From assembly GCA_021738625.1 (NCBI GenBank), contig JAIPBS010000001.1:62001-126000 (forward strand): DNA of 64,000 bases. The letters run 5' to 3'. Position 1 is the first letter of the stretch, and every line of letters begins with the position of its first letter. The position numbers and the translations under genes are program-made. This document shows, one piece after another, positions 41,004 to 49,695 of this stretch. The stretch is from Bacteroidales bacterium. GTDB lineage: Bacteria > Bacteroidota > Bacteroidia > Bacteroidales > JAIOZK01. Under the pieces are notes generated by a model, which searched no databases, was not told the origin of the DNA, and was given only the letters and a program-made list of their open reading frames with translations.

Positions 41004-43346
41004 TTAAAACTCAATTTTATAACCGATATTCGGGATGATCAGCAAATCCTCCACCTTGTTGATTTTCCTTTCTTCCGCATTGTATTCAAACTCTTGAAAT
41101 TCCTTATGTCCCAATGCATTAATGATGTGAAAACTCCATACACTGGCATGATTCCGCTTGTTTATCCTTAAGTTGAAAGAAGCCGAAAGTATGGGTGCAT
41201 CTTCCAACTGTTGCTCATAAGCCCGGCTGATATCCAGGATGATTTCCTCCCTGATCAGGGTTTCATAAGTATCAACCGGAATGATCCTTCTCCCGCCCAT
41301 GTGCGTTAGACGGATATTTGCATTCAAGAGGTTCTGATCCTTTTTACCAGTTTTCCACTCTTTACCGGCCAGAACATTGACCACATATCCACGGTTGTAT
41401 TTGGTATTTCTCTTTATGCCATCCCCTCCCGTGTATTTCGAATCAAAAAACGAAGCAGTTAACATATAATATAACCCTTGGTTCAGGTAACGTTCCAGTG
41501 TAATATCAAGTCCGATGTTTTCGCCTGTCCCCTGGTTGACCAGCGAATCGTTAAAATCCCATATTTCGTTGATATTGATGGTTGAAACGTGACTTCCGGG
41601 AACCACCGGAATATCAAATAGTTTTTGATAGTAAGTCTCTATCGTCAGGTTCAGGTTTTCTTTCAATTGGTTCTCATAAGCCACGACAAAATGATGTGCT
41701 TTGTTAAAATCGAGATTTTTATTCGGTTGAATAATTCCATTAGGGGTGTTTTGTTCAACGAAATAAAACTGAAGGAGTTCCAATTGACTATGCATTCCAT
41801 ATGCCAGGGATAAGGCCTGCCGCGGATTGAAATTCCAACTGAGGCCCAGGCGGGGCTCAAGCGTGTGGTTACCGTTTAAGGTGAAATACTGGGAATGCAG
41901 GCCAACATTCGCAACAACATTGCGGTTCAGATGAATTTTCGATTGGGAGTAAAACTGGAGCAACTCGCTTCCTTTTTCCTCCGAAATGTATGTTTTCAAT
42001 GGATTTCCATAGCCCTCCGCATAATTAATATCAAGATCGTACATGATCCGGTTCAGAATAACTCCAGTCCGGTTGGTATGCCGGGCGCTGAACTTATGAT
42101 TGATCATGGCCGAAACGGAATATTTCCATCGGTAATCTTCAACATCTCTTATGGGTTGCATAAACAAGGAACTGTCGAACCGTTTCTGCTTCCAGACCAG
42201 GCTGTTTTCGGTAACGGCCAGTGTAGTCCGCATGTAAGTGCTTTTCCCAATCACCTTTTTATAATTGACACCCAAGGCCCCCATGTTGAGCCTTGCCTTG
42301 AATTCTTCTCTGTCTTCATTGTCTTTCCATTTTGCCGGATCCTGAACAGCTTCCTTCCCCTGGAAATCGTATGCACCTATACCCCAAACCGAGAAAACGC
42401 CGTTCCTTGCCGGGAAATCTATTTTGAAGGAAAGATCCTGGTAAGACAGCTTACCCATTTCCTCAGGCAGAATCGGCGACAACAATCCCAGGGTGGAATA
42501 GCGGTAGTTAAAAAGGTAAGTGGAACTTTTCCCTTTCTTAAACGGCCCTTCGGAGGCCAAATCAATCCCGATCAGGCTTGCCTGAAAGGTATGCTCTCTT
42601 TTATCCTGATTTCCGCTTCTCAGATTCATATCAAAAACACCGGACAAGGCATTACCGAACTCGGCAGGGAAAGCTCCGGTAAAAAAATCGGAGGCACCCA
42701 GAGTCTGGCTGCTTAAAGCTGTCACCGCTCCCCCGCCCAATGAAATATAGTCGGCAAAATGATTGGGATTGGAGATTTGCACCCCTTCCATCCTCCAAAG
42801 CAATCCTTTGGGTGAATTACCCCTGATCACGATTCCGTTGCTTCCAACCGATGAGGTTACTCCGGCGAAAGCTGAAACCAGGCGGGCCGGATCATCAAAA
42901 CCGCCGGCAAACCGGTTGGCTTCCTCCATATTGAGTTGCCCGGCGCTAATTGTCGCCATAGAGTTGATCGCTTCGTTCTTATTCGTTTGGGCCTTGATCT
43001 CAACCTGCTCCAACTTCTGAATTGATTCTTTCAAACCAACATTCAATACAACCTCTTTTCCGCTGCTTACCAGAACCTCTCGCATCACAACAACTTCGTA
43101 TCCCACATAGCTGAAACGGATATCGTAACGGCCCAGGGGAACGTTCGCGATACTGTAATAACCTTCCGTATCCGTTATCGCACCCAAAGCAGGATCAGTT
43201 TCCATGACCAGAACACTTGCCCCGAAAAGAGGAAGTTGTGTGCTTTGGTCAACAATCTTTCCTTTGATCGTCTGGCTGAATTCCTGGGCATCAGCATCAG
43301 GAAATATAAAGGCAATTACTATTATCCACAATGATGAAAGTTTCAT
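41004..43346 (-). CDS. TonB-dependent outer-membrane receptor with carboxypeptidase-regulatory-like N-terminus
   Basis: GKIVDQSTQLPLFGASVLV...GRYDIRFSYVGYE; plug NGIVIRGNSPKGLLWRMEGVQISNPNHF; C-terminal aromatic. Confidence 0.9.
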   Translation of the reverse strand: MKLSSLWIIVIAFIFPDADAQEFSQTIKGKIVDQSTQLPLFGASVLVMETDPALGAITDTEGYYSIANVPLGRYDIRFSYVGYEVVVMREVLVSSGKEVVLNVGLKESIQKLEQVEIKAQTNKNEAINSMATISAGQLNMEEANRFAGGFDDPARLVSAFAGVTSSVGSNGIVIRGNSPKGLLWRMEGVQISNPNHFADYISLGGGAVTALSSQTLGASDFFTGAFPAEFGNALSGVFDMNLRSGNQDKREHTFQASLIGIDLASEGPFKKGKSSTYLFNYRYSTLGLLSPILPEEMGKLSYQDLSFKIDFPARNGVFSVWGIGAYDFQGKEAVQDPAKWKDNEDREEFKARLNMGALGVNYKKVIGKSTYMRTTLAVTENSLVWKQKRFDSSLFMQPIRDVEDYRWKYSVSAMINHKFSARHTNRTGVILNRIMYDLDINYAEGYGNPLKTYISEEKGSELLQFYSQSKIHLNRNVVANVGLHSQYFTLNGNHTLEPRLGLSWNFNPRQALSLAYGMHSQLELLQFYFVEQNTPNGIIQPNKNLDFNKAHHFVVAYENQLKENLNLTIETYYQKLFDIPVVPGSHVSTININEIWDFNDSLVNQGTGENIGLDITLERYLNQGLYYMLTASFFDSKYTGGDGIKRNTKYNRGYVVNVLAGKEWKTGKKDQNLLNANIRLTHMGGRRIIPVDTYETLIREEIILDISRAYEQQLEDAPILSASFNLRINKRNHASVWSFHIINALGHKEFQEFEYNAEERKINKVEDLLIIPNIGYKIEF

Positions 43347-43430
43347 TTTATATTTGTTTTGTTATAATTTTACCGACAGCAAAATTCCGCATTGGTCGCA
43401 CGGATAACCATATTGAAAAATCAGTATTTT

Positions 43431-44213
43431 ATGGAAAAACATCTCGGGGAATTACAAAAACAATATGAGGAACTGTATAAACTCCAGACCTTCCGGGAGG
43501 AAGATCTGGATTATTCAAGGTTGGATTACCATGTTGAATACCTGGAAAATATTCATATAATGAAAAACTCTTCCATCGCCATTTTCGATCTTTACAAAAG
43601 AGAACATGTTTTCATATCCTCCCGCAACGAATCTATACTGGGTTACGGTTCCGACCGGATTTTCAGAGATCCCATGCTCCACCTGGCGGTATTGATCCAC
43701 CCTGATGACCTGCTTATCCTGACAAAAAACGGTCTTAAGTATTTCCGTCTGGGGATTGAATACGCCAGGAATAACAAGAACATTCATGACTACAAATATA
43801 TCACCGATTACAGGATTCGTAAAAAAAGCGGTAAGTACGTCAGGGTGGTTGAGCAGCATATTTTGCTTGAAACGGATAAGAGCAATAATCTCTGGCTGGC
43901 CATGAGCGTGATGGACCTTTCTCCCGACAATGATCTTGCCACACCCTGCCGTGTGCGTCTTTTGAATACCAGAACAGGCGAGTTGTTCACATTTCAGGAT
44001 GAGGAAAACGGCCGCCGGGGTATTCTGAGCAAACGGGAAAAAGAAATTCTGCACCTGATATCAGAAGGGATGCCCAGCAAACTGATCGCCGACAAACTTT
44101 TCATTTCAACTCATACCGTAAACACCCATCGGCAAAATATCATTGAGAAGATGAAAGTTAACAATTCCGCAGAAGCCGTTCAATATGCATCTCGGCTTGG
44201 ATTGCTCGATTGA
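43431..44213 (+). CDS. LuxR-type HTH protein with PAS-like N-terminal domain
   Basis: LSKREKEILHLISEGMPSKLIADKLFISTHTVNTHRQNIIEKM; PAS-like region; ATG at 43431 preferred. Confidence 0.85.
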   Translation: MEKHLGELQKQYEELYKLQTFREEDLDYSRLDYHVEYLENIHIMKNSSIAIFDLYKREHVFISSRNESILGYGSDRIFRDPMLHLAVLIHPDDLLILTKNGLKYFRLGIEYARNNKNIHDYKYITDYRIRKKSGKYVRVVEQHILLETDKSNNLWLAMSVMDLSPDNDLATPCRVRLLNTRTGELFTFQDEENGRRGILSKREKEILHLISEGMPSKLIADKLFISTHTVNTHRQNIIEKMKVNNSAEAVQYASRLGLLD

Positions 44214-44523
44214 TGAATTTAAGAATTTGAGTCTGCCCCTAACATACATCAATTTAGATATCATTGCCCTACCCAATGAAATGGCATAGAATGCACAATC
44301 CTTACTTTTACAATTGTATTTTTTACGCAGGTAATAATATTTTTTTAATATTGTAACCCTCACCCCCAATATGTATCAAACTACATCCTCCCATTGCCGA
44401 AAAGTACTGGTTTTTCCGCTGAACCCTTCCGCTTTCTACAGCCTTAAAAAGGTACAAAAGTCTCTTACACGGTCCTGATTGCGCCCATAGATTTGTAACA
44501 TGAAATTTAACTCTAACGCAACA

Positions 44524-44973
44524 ATGGAACAAAAAATCAAAATAATGATTGTGGATGATCACGAAGTTTACCGCGAAGGCCTCAAAACAGCCCTCAACAA
44601 TGTGGTGAATTTCGAGGTTGTTGCTGAAGCATCAAACGGAATGGAGTTTCTGGAAATGATCGAAACCACCGATGTAGACGTCATCCTAATGGACGTCAAG
44701 ATGCCGGTGGTTAGCGGACTGGAAGCCACACGCATCGCCATGGAAAACAATCCGAACCTTAGGATCATCACCCTGAGCATGTACAATGAGGAAACCTTTA
44801 TCCGTCAGATGAAATCATACGGAGCCAGGAGTTACATCTTGAAAGGCTCCAATAAAAACGATCTGGTAAACACCATATATAATGTAGTTGCAGGGAAAAC
44901 ATTTTATCCCGTCGATTTCTCAAGAAATCAAATCAGTCAGAATAACAAAAAATTAATCACCTCAAAAAATTAA
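44524..44973 (+). CDS. Stand-alone NarL-type receiver domain (no HTH)
   Basis: IMIVDDHEVYREGLK...VILMDVKMP...ILKGS; protein ends before any HTH; start at MEQKIKIM preferred. Confidence 0.85.
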   Translation: MEQKIKIMIVDDHEVYREGLKTALNNVVNFEVVAEASNGMEFLEMIETTDVDVILMDVKMPVVSGLEATRIAMENNPNLRIITLSMYNEETFIRQMKSYGARSYILKGSNKNDLVNTIYNVVAGKTFYPVDFSRNQISQNNKKLITSKN

Positions 44974-44978
44974 AAGTC

Positions 44979-45476
44979 ATGGAAACAAAAGCAAAAATTT
45001 TGATCGTAGACGACGACATGGACATCATTACAGTTATGGAAACCATTCTTGAAAAAGAAGGTTATGATGTGATCACGGCCGGTAGCAAAACCGAAGCTCT
45101 TAATTTGGCCAAAGCCGAAAAACCCGACCTGGCCATACTTGACGTTATGATGTCGACACATTACGAAGGTTTCGAGCTGGCACAAGCCATGCACAAAGAC
45201 GCGGAACTGAAAAACATCCCGGTTCTGATACAAACCTCCATTGATGTGTTCGTTACAAACAACCCGAGTGTTCAGGAAATGGCACGCGAATACCGCAAGA
45301 ACCCCCAGTACAAAGATCTGCAGGTATTGCTGATCAAAAACGTACAAAGCGGAAACGCCGGTGTTGACTACCGCGCTGAAAACGGATCGTCCGTATGGGT
45401 TGATGTGAACGGTTTCCTTCGCAAACCGGTCGACCCCAGCAAACTGCTTCCCGAAGTTGAAAAACTTCTGAGCTAA
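44979..45476 (+). CDS. Stand-alone receiver-domain protein, first gene of the hydrogenase cluster
   Basis: ILIVDDDMDIITVMETIL...LAILDVMM...GFLRKPVDP. Confidence 0.88.
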   Translation: METKAKILIVDDDMDIITVMETILEKEGYDVITAGSKTEALNLAKAEKPDLAILDVMMSTHYEGFELAQAMHKDAELKNIPVLIQTSIDVFVTNNPSVQEMAREYRKNPQYKDLQVLLIKNVQSGNAGVDYRAENGSSVWVDVNGFLRKPVDPSKLLPEVEKLLS

Positions 45477-45526
45477 AAAACACGAATTAAACAATTGCTG
45501 TTGCAAACAGGAAAAGGAAAGAAACG

Positions 45527-46009
45527 ATGGAAAACACGGTTGAAAGCATCATGGAGCGTTACCCGAAGGCGGGAAGAGACAGCCTGATCCCGATCTTACA
45601 GGACATTCAGAACAAGCAGGGATATTTATCGGAGGAAGCCATCGTAAAAGTGGGGCAACGCCTGAAGCTGCCCGCGAGCAAGATCTTCGGCGTTGCAACC
45701 TTTTACAACCAATTCAGGTTTGAGCCCCTGGGCAAACACCACATACAGGTATGCCGGGGAACGGCCTGCCATGTGCTGGGTTCTTCTTCCGTGCTGGAAG
45801 AGCTGGAGAAACAGCTGAAGATCAAATCGGGGCAAACCACCCGCGATGGCCTCTTCAGCGTGGAAGTGGTAGCCTGCATTGGCGCCTGCGGACTGGCGCC
45901 TGTCATCGCCGTTAATGGCGAATTCCACGCCAGGGTAACAACAGATTCCATCGGGGAGATATTGGAAGAATACAAAGAAAAAGAGCTGGAGGGAGCAAAA
46001 CATGAATAA
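45527..46009 (+). CDS. hydC: NuoE-like [2Fe-2S] subunit of [FeFe]-hydrogenase (HydC/HndA-like)
   Basis: GVATFYNQFRFEPLGKHHIQVCRGTACHVLGS...VACIGACGLAPV. Confidence 0.93.
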   Translation: MENTVESIMERYPKAGRDSLIPILQDIQNKQGYLSEEAIVKVGQRLKLPASKIFGVATFYNQFRFEPLGKHHIQVCRGTACHVLGSSSVLEELEKQLKIKSGQTTRDGLFSVEVVACIGACGLAPVIAVNGEFHARVTTDSIGEILEEYKEKELEGAKHE

Positions 46010-47924
46010 GGAATTTTTGATAGAAAATGTGCTCGGCAGGAAGGGTAAAGGCGAGAGCCCTGAAGCAACTGAAATCCTGAACAGGCTCAGAAAAACAGAG
46101 GTAGACAGGCCGGTGGTTTACATCGGTGCAGGCACCTGCGGACTGGGCGCCGGGGCAGGCAAAGTGTTGAAAGCTATCGAACAATACATCCGCGATCACA
46201 ACCTTCAAATGGATGTGATCCAGGTGGGATGTATCGGGCTTTGCTCGGCTGAGCCGTTGATGGACGTGAAGCTCCCCGGGAAAAACAGGATCTCTTTCAG
46301 GAACATGAACGCGAAAGGCGCAACAGCAATTCTTGAAAACATACTTGAAGAAAAACTTCCCGAAGATCATATTCTCGGCCAGATCGGTCAGCCGGGACAG
46401 GAAGAATGGAAAGACGTCCCTCAACTGAAGGATCACTTCTTCTTTGCCCCTCAAAAGCGCCTGGTGCTTGAAAACTGCGGACTCATCGATCCGGTATGCA
46501 TCGAGGAATACATTGCGCAGGGCGGTTATCAGGCCCTGCTCAACACCCTCAGGACCATGGACCCTGCCGAGGTTTGCGGACTGATCGAAAAAAGCGGACT
46601 CAGAGGTCGCGGCGGCGGTGGGTTCCCCACGGGTTTGAAGTGGAAAATGGCCAATGCCAACCAGACCGATCAAAAATACCTGGTATGTAATGCCGATGAG
46701 GGCGACCCCGGTGCATTCATGGACAGGGCCGTGATCGAAGGCGATCCGCACAAGCTAATCGAGGGTATGGCCATTGGAGCCTACGCCATCGGCGCTTCAA
46801 AAGCATATGTTTACATCCGGGCTGAATACCCGCTGGCCATCGAAAGATTGGACAAAGCCATCAAAAAGGCAAAAGAATACGGACTGCTGGGAGAAAACAT
46901 TTTCGGTAGTGGCTTCAACCTGGAGCTGGTCATCAAGAAAGGCGCCGGAGCATTTGTTTGCGGTGAGGAAACCGCTTTGCTGCATAGCATCGAAGGGCGC
47001 CGCGGCATGCCGCGCCCGCGTCCCCCCTACCCTTCCGACAGCGGATTGTTTGGCAAACCGACCATCATCAACAATGTGGAAACGTTCTCGAATGTGGCCG
47101 GCATCATCAATCGCGGCGCGGATTGGTTCAGCAACATGGGAACCGAAAAAAGCAAAGGCACCAAGGTGTTTGCGCTCAGCGGCAGAATAGCCAATACCGG
47201 CCTGGTGGAGATTCCCATGGGTACCACCGTAAGGGATATCATTTATAAGATAGCCGGCGGATTGTCGGGTGAGAAAAAATTCAAAGCCGTACAGATGGGT
47301 GGGCCATCAGGCGGCTGTGTTACGGAAGAAAACCTCGACATACAAATCGACTACGACTCCCTGCTGAGCGTTGGCGCCATGATGGGATCGGGCGGTATGG
47401 TGGTCATGGACGAAAGTACCTGTATGGTGGATGTGGCCATGTATTTCATGGACTTCATCCAGCGTGAAAGTTGCGGGAAATGCATCCCCTGCCGGGAAGG
47501 TACACGCAGGATGCTTGAGATACTTGAAAGCATCACCACCAAGCCGACCAACGGGCATGATACCCTGCACAGATTTAAAGGGATCACCCAGCTTGAAAAA
47601 TTAGGTGACACCATCAAGGACACCTCGCTTTGCGGACTGGGCAACAGCGCACCCAACCCGGTACTCAGCACCCTGCGCTGGTTCAGGGATGAATACGAAA
47701 CACATGTGTTTGAAAGAACCTGTCCGGCCGGCGTGTGCCAGAACCTCAGGCTGTTCAGCATCGATGTGGACAAATGTACCGGATGTACGGCCTGCGTCAG
47801 GAAATGCCCGACCAATGCCATCATCGGAGCCAGGAAAAAACCGCACTTCATTGTGGAAGACAAATGCATTAGCTGCGGCTCATGCCTGGAAACATGTAAG
47901 TTCGACGCCATCGTAGTAAGTTGA
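46002..47924 (+). CDS. hydB: NuoF-like flavoprotein subunit of [FeFe]-hydrogenase (HydB/HndC-like)
   Basis: N-terminal [2Fe-2S] region, GLRGRGGGGFPTGLKW, NADEGDPGAFMDR, ESCGKCIPCREGTRRM, C-terminal CTGCTACVRKCP and CISCGSCLETC. Confidence 0.95.
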   Translation: MNKEFLIENVLGRKGKGESPEATEILNRLRKTEVDRPVVYIGAGTCGLGAGAGKVLKAIEQYIRDHNLQMDVIQVGCIGLCSAEPLMDVKLPGKNRISFRNMNAKGATAILENILEEKLPEDHILGQIGQPGQEEWKDVPQLKDHFFFAPQKRLVLENCGLIDPVCIEEYIAQGGYQALLNTLRTMDPAEVCGLIEKSGLRGRGGGGFPTGLKWKMANANQTDQKYLVCNADEGDPGAFMDRAVIEGDPHKLIEGMAIGAYAIGASKAYVYIRAEYPLAIERLDKAIKKAKEYGLLGENIFGSGFNLELVIKKGAGAFVCGEETALLHSIEGRRGMPRPRPPYPSDSGLFGKPTIINNVETFSNVAGIINRGADWFSNMGTEKSKGTKVFALSGRIANTGLVEIPMGTTVRDIIYKIAGGLSGEKKFKAVQMGGPSGGCVTEENLDIQIDYDSLLSVGAMMGSGGMVVMDESTCMVDVAMYFMDFIQRESCGKCIPCREGTRRMLEILESITTKPTNGHDTLHRFKGITQLEKLGDTIKDTSLCGLGNSAPNPVLSTLRWFRDEYETHVFERTCPAGVCQNLRLFSIDVDKCTGCTACVRKCPTNAIIGARKKPHFIVEDKCISCGSCLETCKFDAIVVS

Positions 47925-47951
47925 TTGTGGGATCATTAAAGGAGAAAAGAA

Positions 47952-49676
47952 ATGGACTTTACAATAGAAGTTAACAACAATAAAGTTGAAGCACAGAAAG
48001 GGGAAACCATACTGACCCTGTTGAATCGCAACGGCATCCAGGTGCCTACCCTCTGCTACATGAAGGATATGTTCCCCACCGGATCATGCCGCATGTGCGT
48101 GGTGGAAGTGGAAGGCAGAAGGAACCTTGTAACAGCTTGTTCCGAGCCGGTTTATCCCGATATGAAGATCAAAACACACTCAGCCCGTGTGGTGGAATCC
48201 CGCAAGATGATCGTGGAGCTATTGCTGTCGAATCATCCCGACGACTGTCTGTACTGCGAGCGCAATAACAACTGCGAACTGCAGGGACTGGCAAACACGC
48301 TTAGCGTGAGGGAAAGAAGAATTTCAGGCAATAAAAACGATTACAAGATCGATCAGTCGAGCCCCAGCATTGTCCGTGATCCTGCGAAATGTATTTTATG
48401 TGGAAGATGTGTGAGGGTGTGTGAAGAAATTGAAGGCGTTTCCGCCATCGACTATATCAACCGTGGTAGCAAAACTGTGGTCGGAACACCTTACAACAAA
48501 GGTTTGAATGTATCGAGCTGTATCAACTGCGGACAGTGCATCATGGTATGCCCCACCGGCGCCCTGCACGAAAAACCGCATTTCCCGGAAATATCAGCCG
48601 CCATACAGGACCCTGAAAAAACCGTTGTGGTGCAGTATGCACCCGCCATTTCAGTTTCCATTGCCGAAGAGTTCGGGCTGGAACCCGGCAAAGATATGAT
48701 CGGGGTGCTGAACACGGCTTTAAGAAAGATCGGGTTCAACTTTGTATTCGACACCTCTTTCTCAGCCGACCTCACCATCATGGAAGAATCGGCGGAGCTG
48801 ATCGATCGCATACAGAACAAGGGCAGGCTACCCATGATCACCAGCTGTTGCCCCGCCTGGGTGAAATATGCAGAAGAATTCCAGGAAGATTACCTGGATC
48901 ATGTTTCCAGCTGCAAATCACCCCAGCAAATGATGGGTGCCCTGGTGAAAAGCTATTTTGCAGAAAAGAAACAACTGGATCCAAAAAATATTTATTCCGT
49001 CTCCATCATGCCTTGCACAGCCAAGAAATTTGAGCAGCAAAGGGATGAAATGACACATGAGGGGATCACGGATATTGACGCCGTGTTAACCACCCGCGAA
49101 CTGGTGAAGATCATAAAAATGTACGGCATCGACCTGAACAAGCTGGAACCTGAACTGACCGATTCCCCCCTGGGCATGAGAAGTTCTTCCGGAAAGATTT
49201 TCGGCACTTCGGGCGGGGTGATGGAAGCAGCCGTCAGGACGGCTTACTACAAACTAACGGGCGAAGACCTGACGCAGTTCCGCATTCCTTCGTTGCGCGG
49301 TAACGAAGGCCGGAAAGAAGCCAAACTCAACATCAACGGACTCGAACTGGGCGTTGCCGTGGTTAGCGGTCTGCAAAAGGCAGCTGATCTGCTTGAAGAA
49401 ATCAAGAACGGCAAAGACGACATTCATTTCATCGAGGTGATGGCATGTCCGGGCGGTTGTATCAACGGAGGCGGCCAGGCCATCGGAGCCAACGAAGAAG
49501 CCGTGATGAAAAGAATGAAAAGTTTGTATGATATAGATGAAACTGATTCGGTAAAGTTTTCTCATAAGAATCCATATATCAAGGAGCTGTATGAGCGATT
49601 CCTGGGCGAGGCCCTGGGGCATAAAAGCCATGAACTGCTGCATACCACATACAAGAAAAGAGAAGTGATGTTATAA
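47952..49676 (+). CDS. hydA: [FeFe]-hydrogenase catalytic subunit
   Basis: Intact H-cluster motifs TSCCPAW (L1), MPCTAKKFE (L2), MACPGGCINGGGQ (L3); N-terminal [2Fe-2S], two 4Fe-4S motifs; C-terminal small-subunit-like region. Confidence 0.97.
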   Translation: MDFTIEVNNNKVEAQKGETILTLLNRNGIQVPTLCYMKDMFPTGSCRMCVVEVEGRRNLVTACSEPVYPDMKIKTHSARVVESRKMIVELLLSNHPDDCLYCERNNNCELQGLANTLSVRERRISGNKNDYKIDQSSPSIVRDPAKCILCGRCVRVCEEIEGVSAIDYINRGSKTVVGTPYNKGLNVSSCINCGQCIMVCPTGALHEKPHFPEISAAIQDPEKTVVVQYAPAISVSIAEEFGLEPGKDMIGVLNTALRKIGFNFVFDTSFSADLTIMEESAELIDRIQNKGRLPMITSCCPAWVKYAEEFQEDYLDHVSSCKSPQQMMGALVKSYFAEKKQLDPKNIYSVSIMPCTAKKFEQQRDEMTHEGITDIDAVLTTRELVKIIKMYGIDLNKLEPELTDSPLGMRSSSGKIFGTSGGVMEAAVRTAYYKLTGEDLTQFRIPSLRGNEGRKEAKLNINGLELGVAVVSGLQKAADLLEEIKNGKDDIHFIEVMACPGGCINGGGQAIGANEEAVMKRMKSLYDIDETDSVKFSHKNPYIKELYERFLGEALGHKSHELLHTTYKKREVML

Positions 49677-49695
49677 AGTAAGGAAACAGCACGAT

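Noticed and set aside
41895-42716. 273-aa plus-strand ORF
   Set aside because: Antisense to the TonB-dependent receptor.
45912-46751. 279-aa minus-strand ORF
   Set aside because: Antisense to the NuoF-like gene, which has clear conserved motifs.
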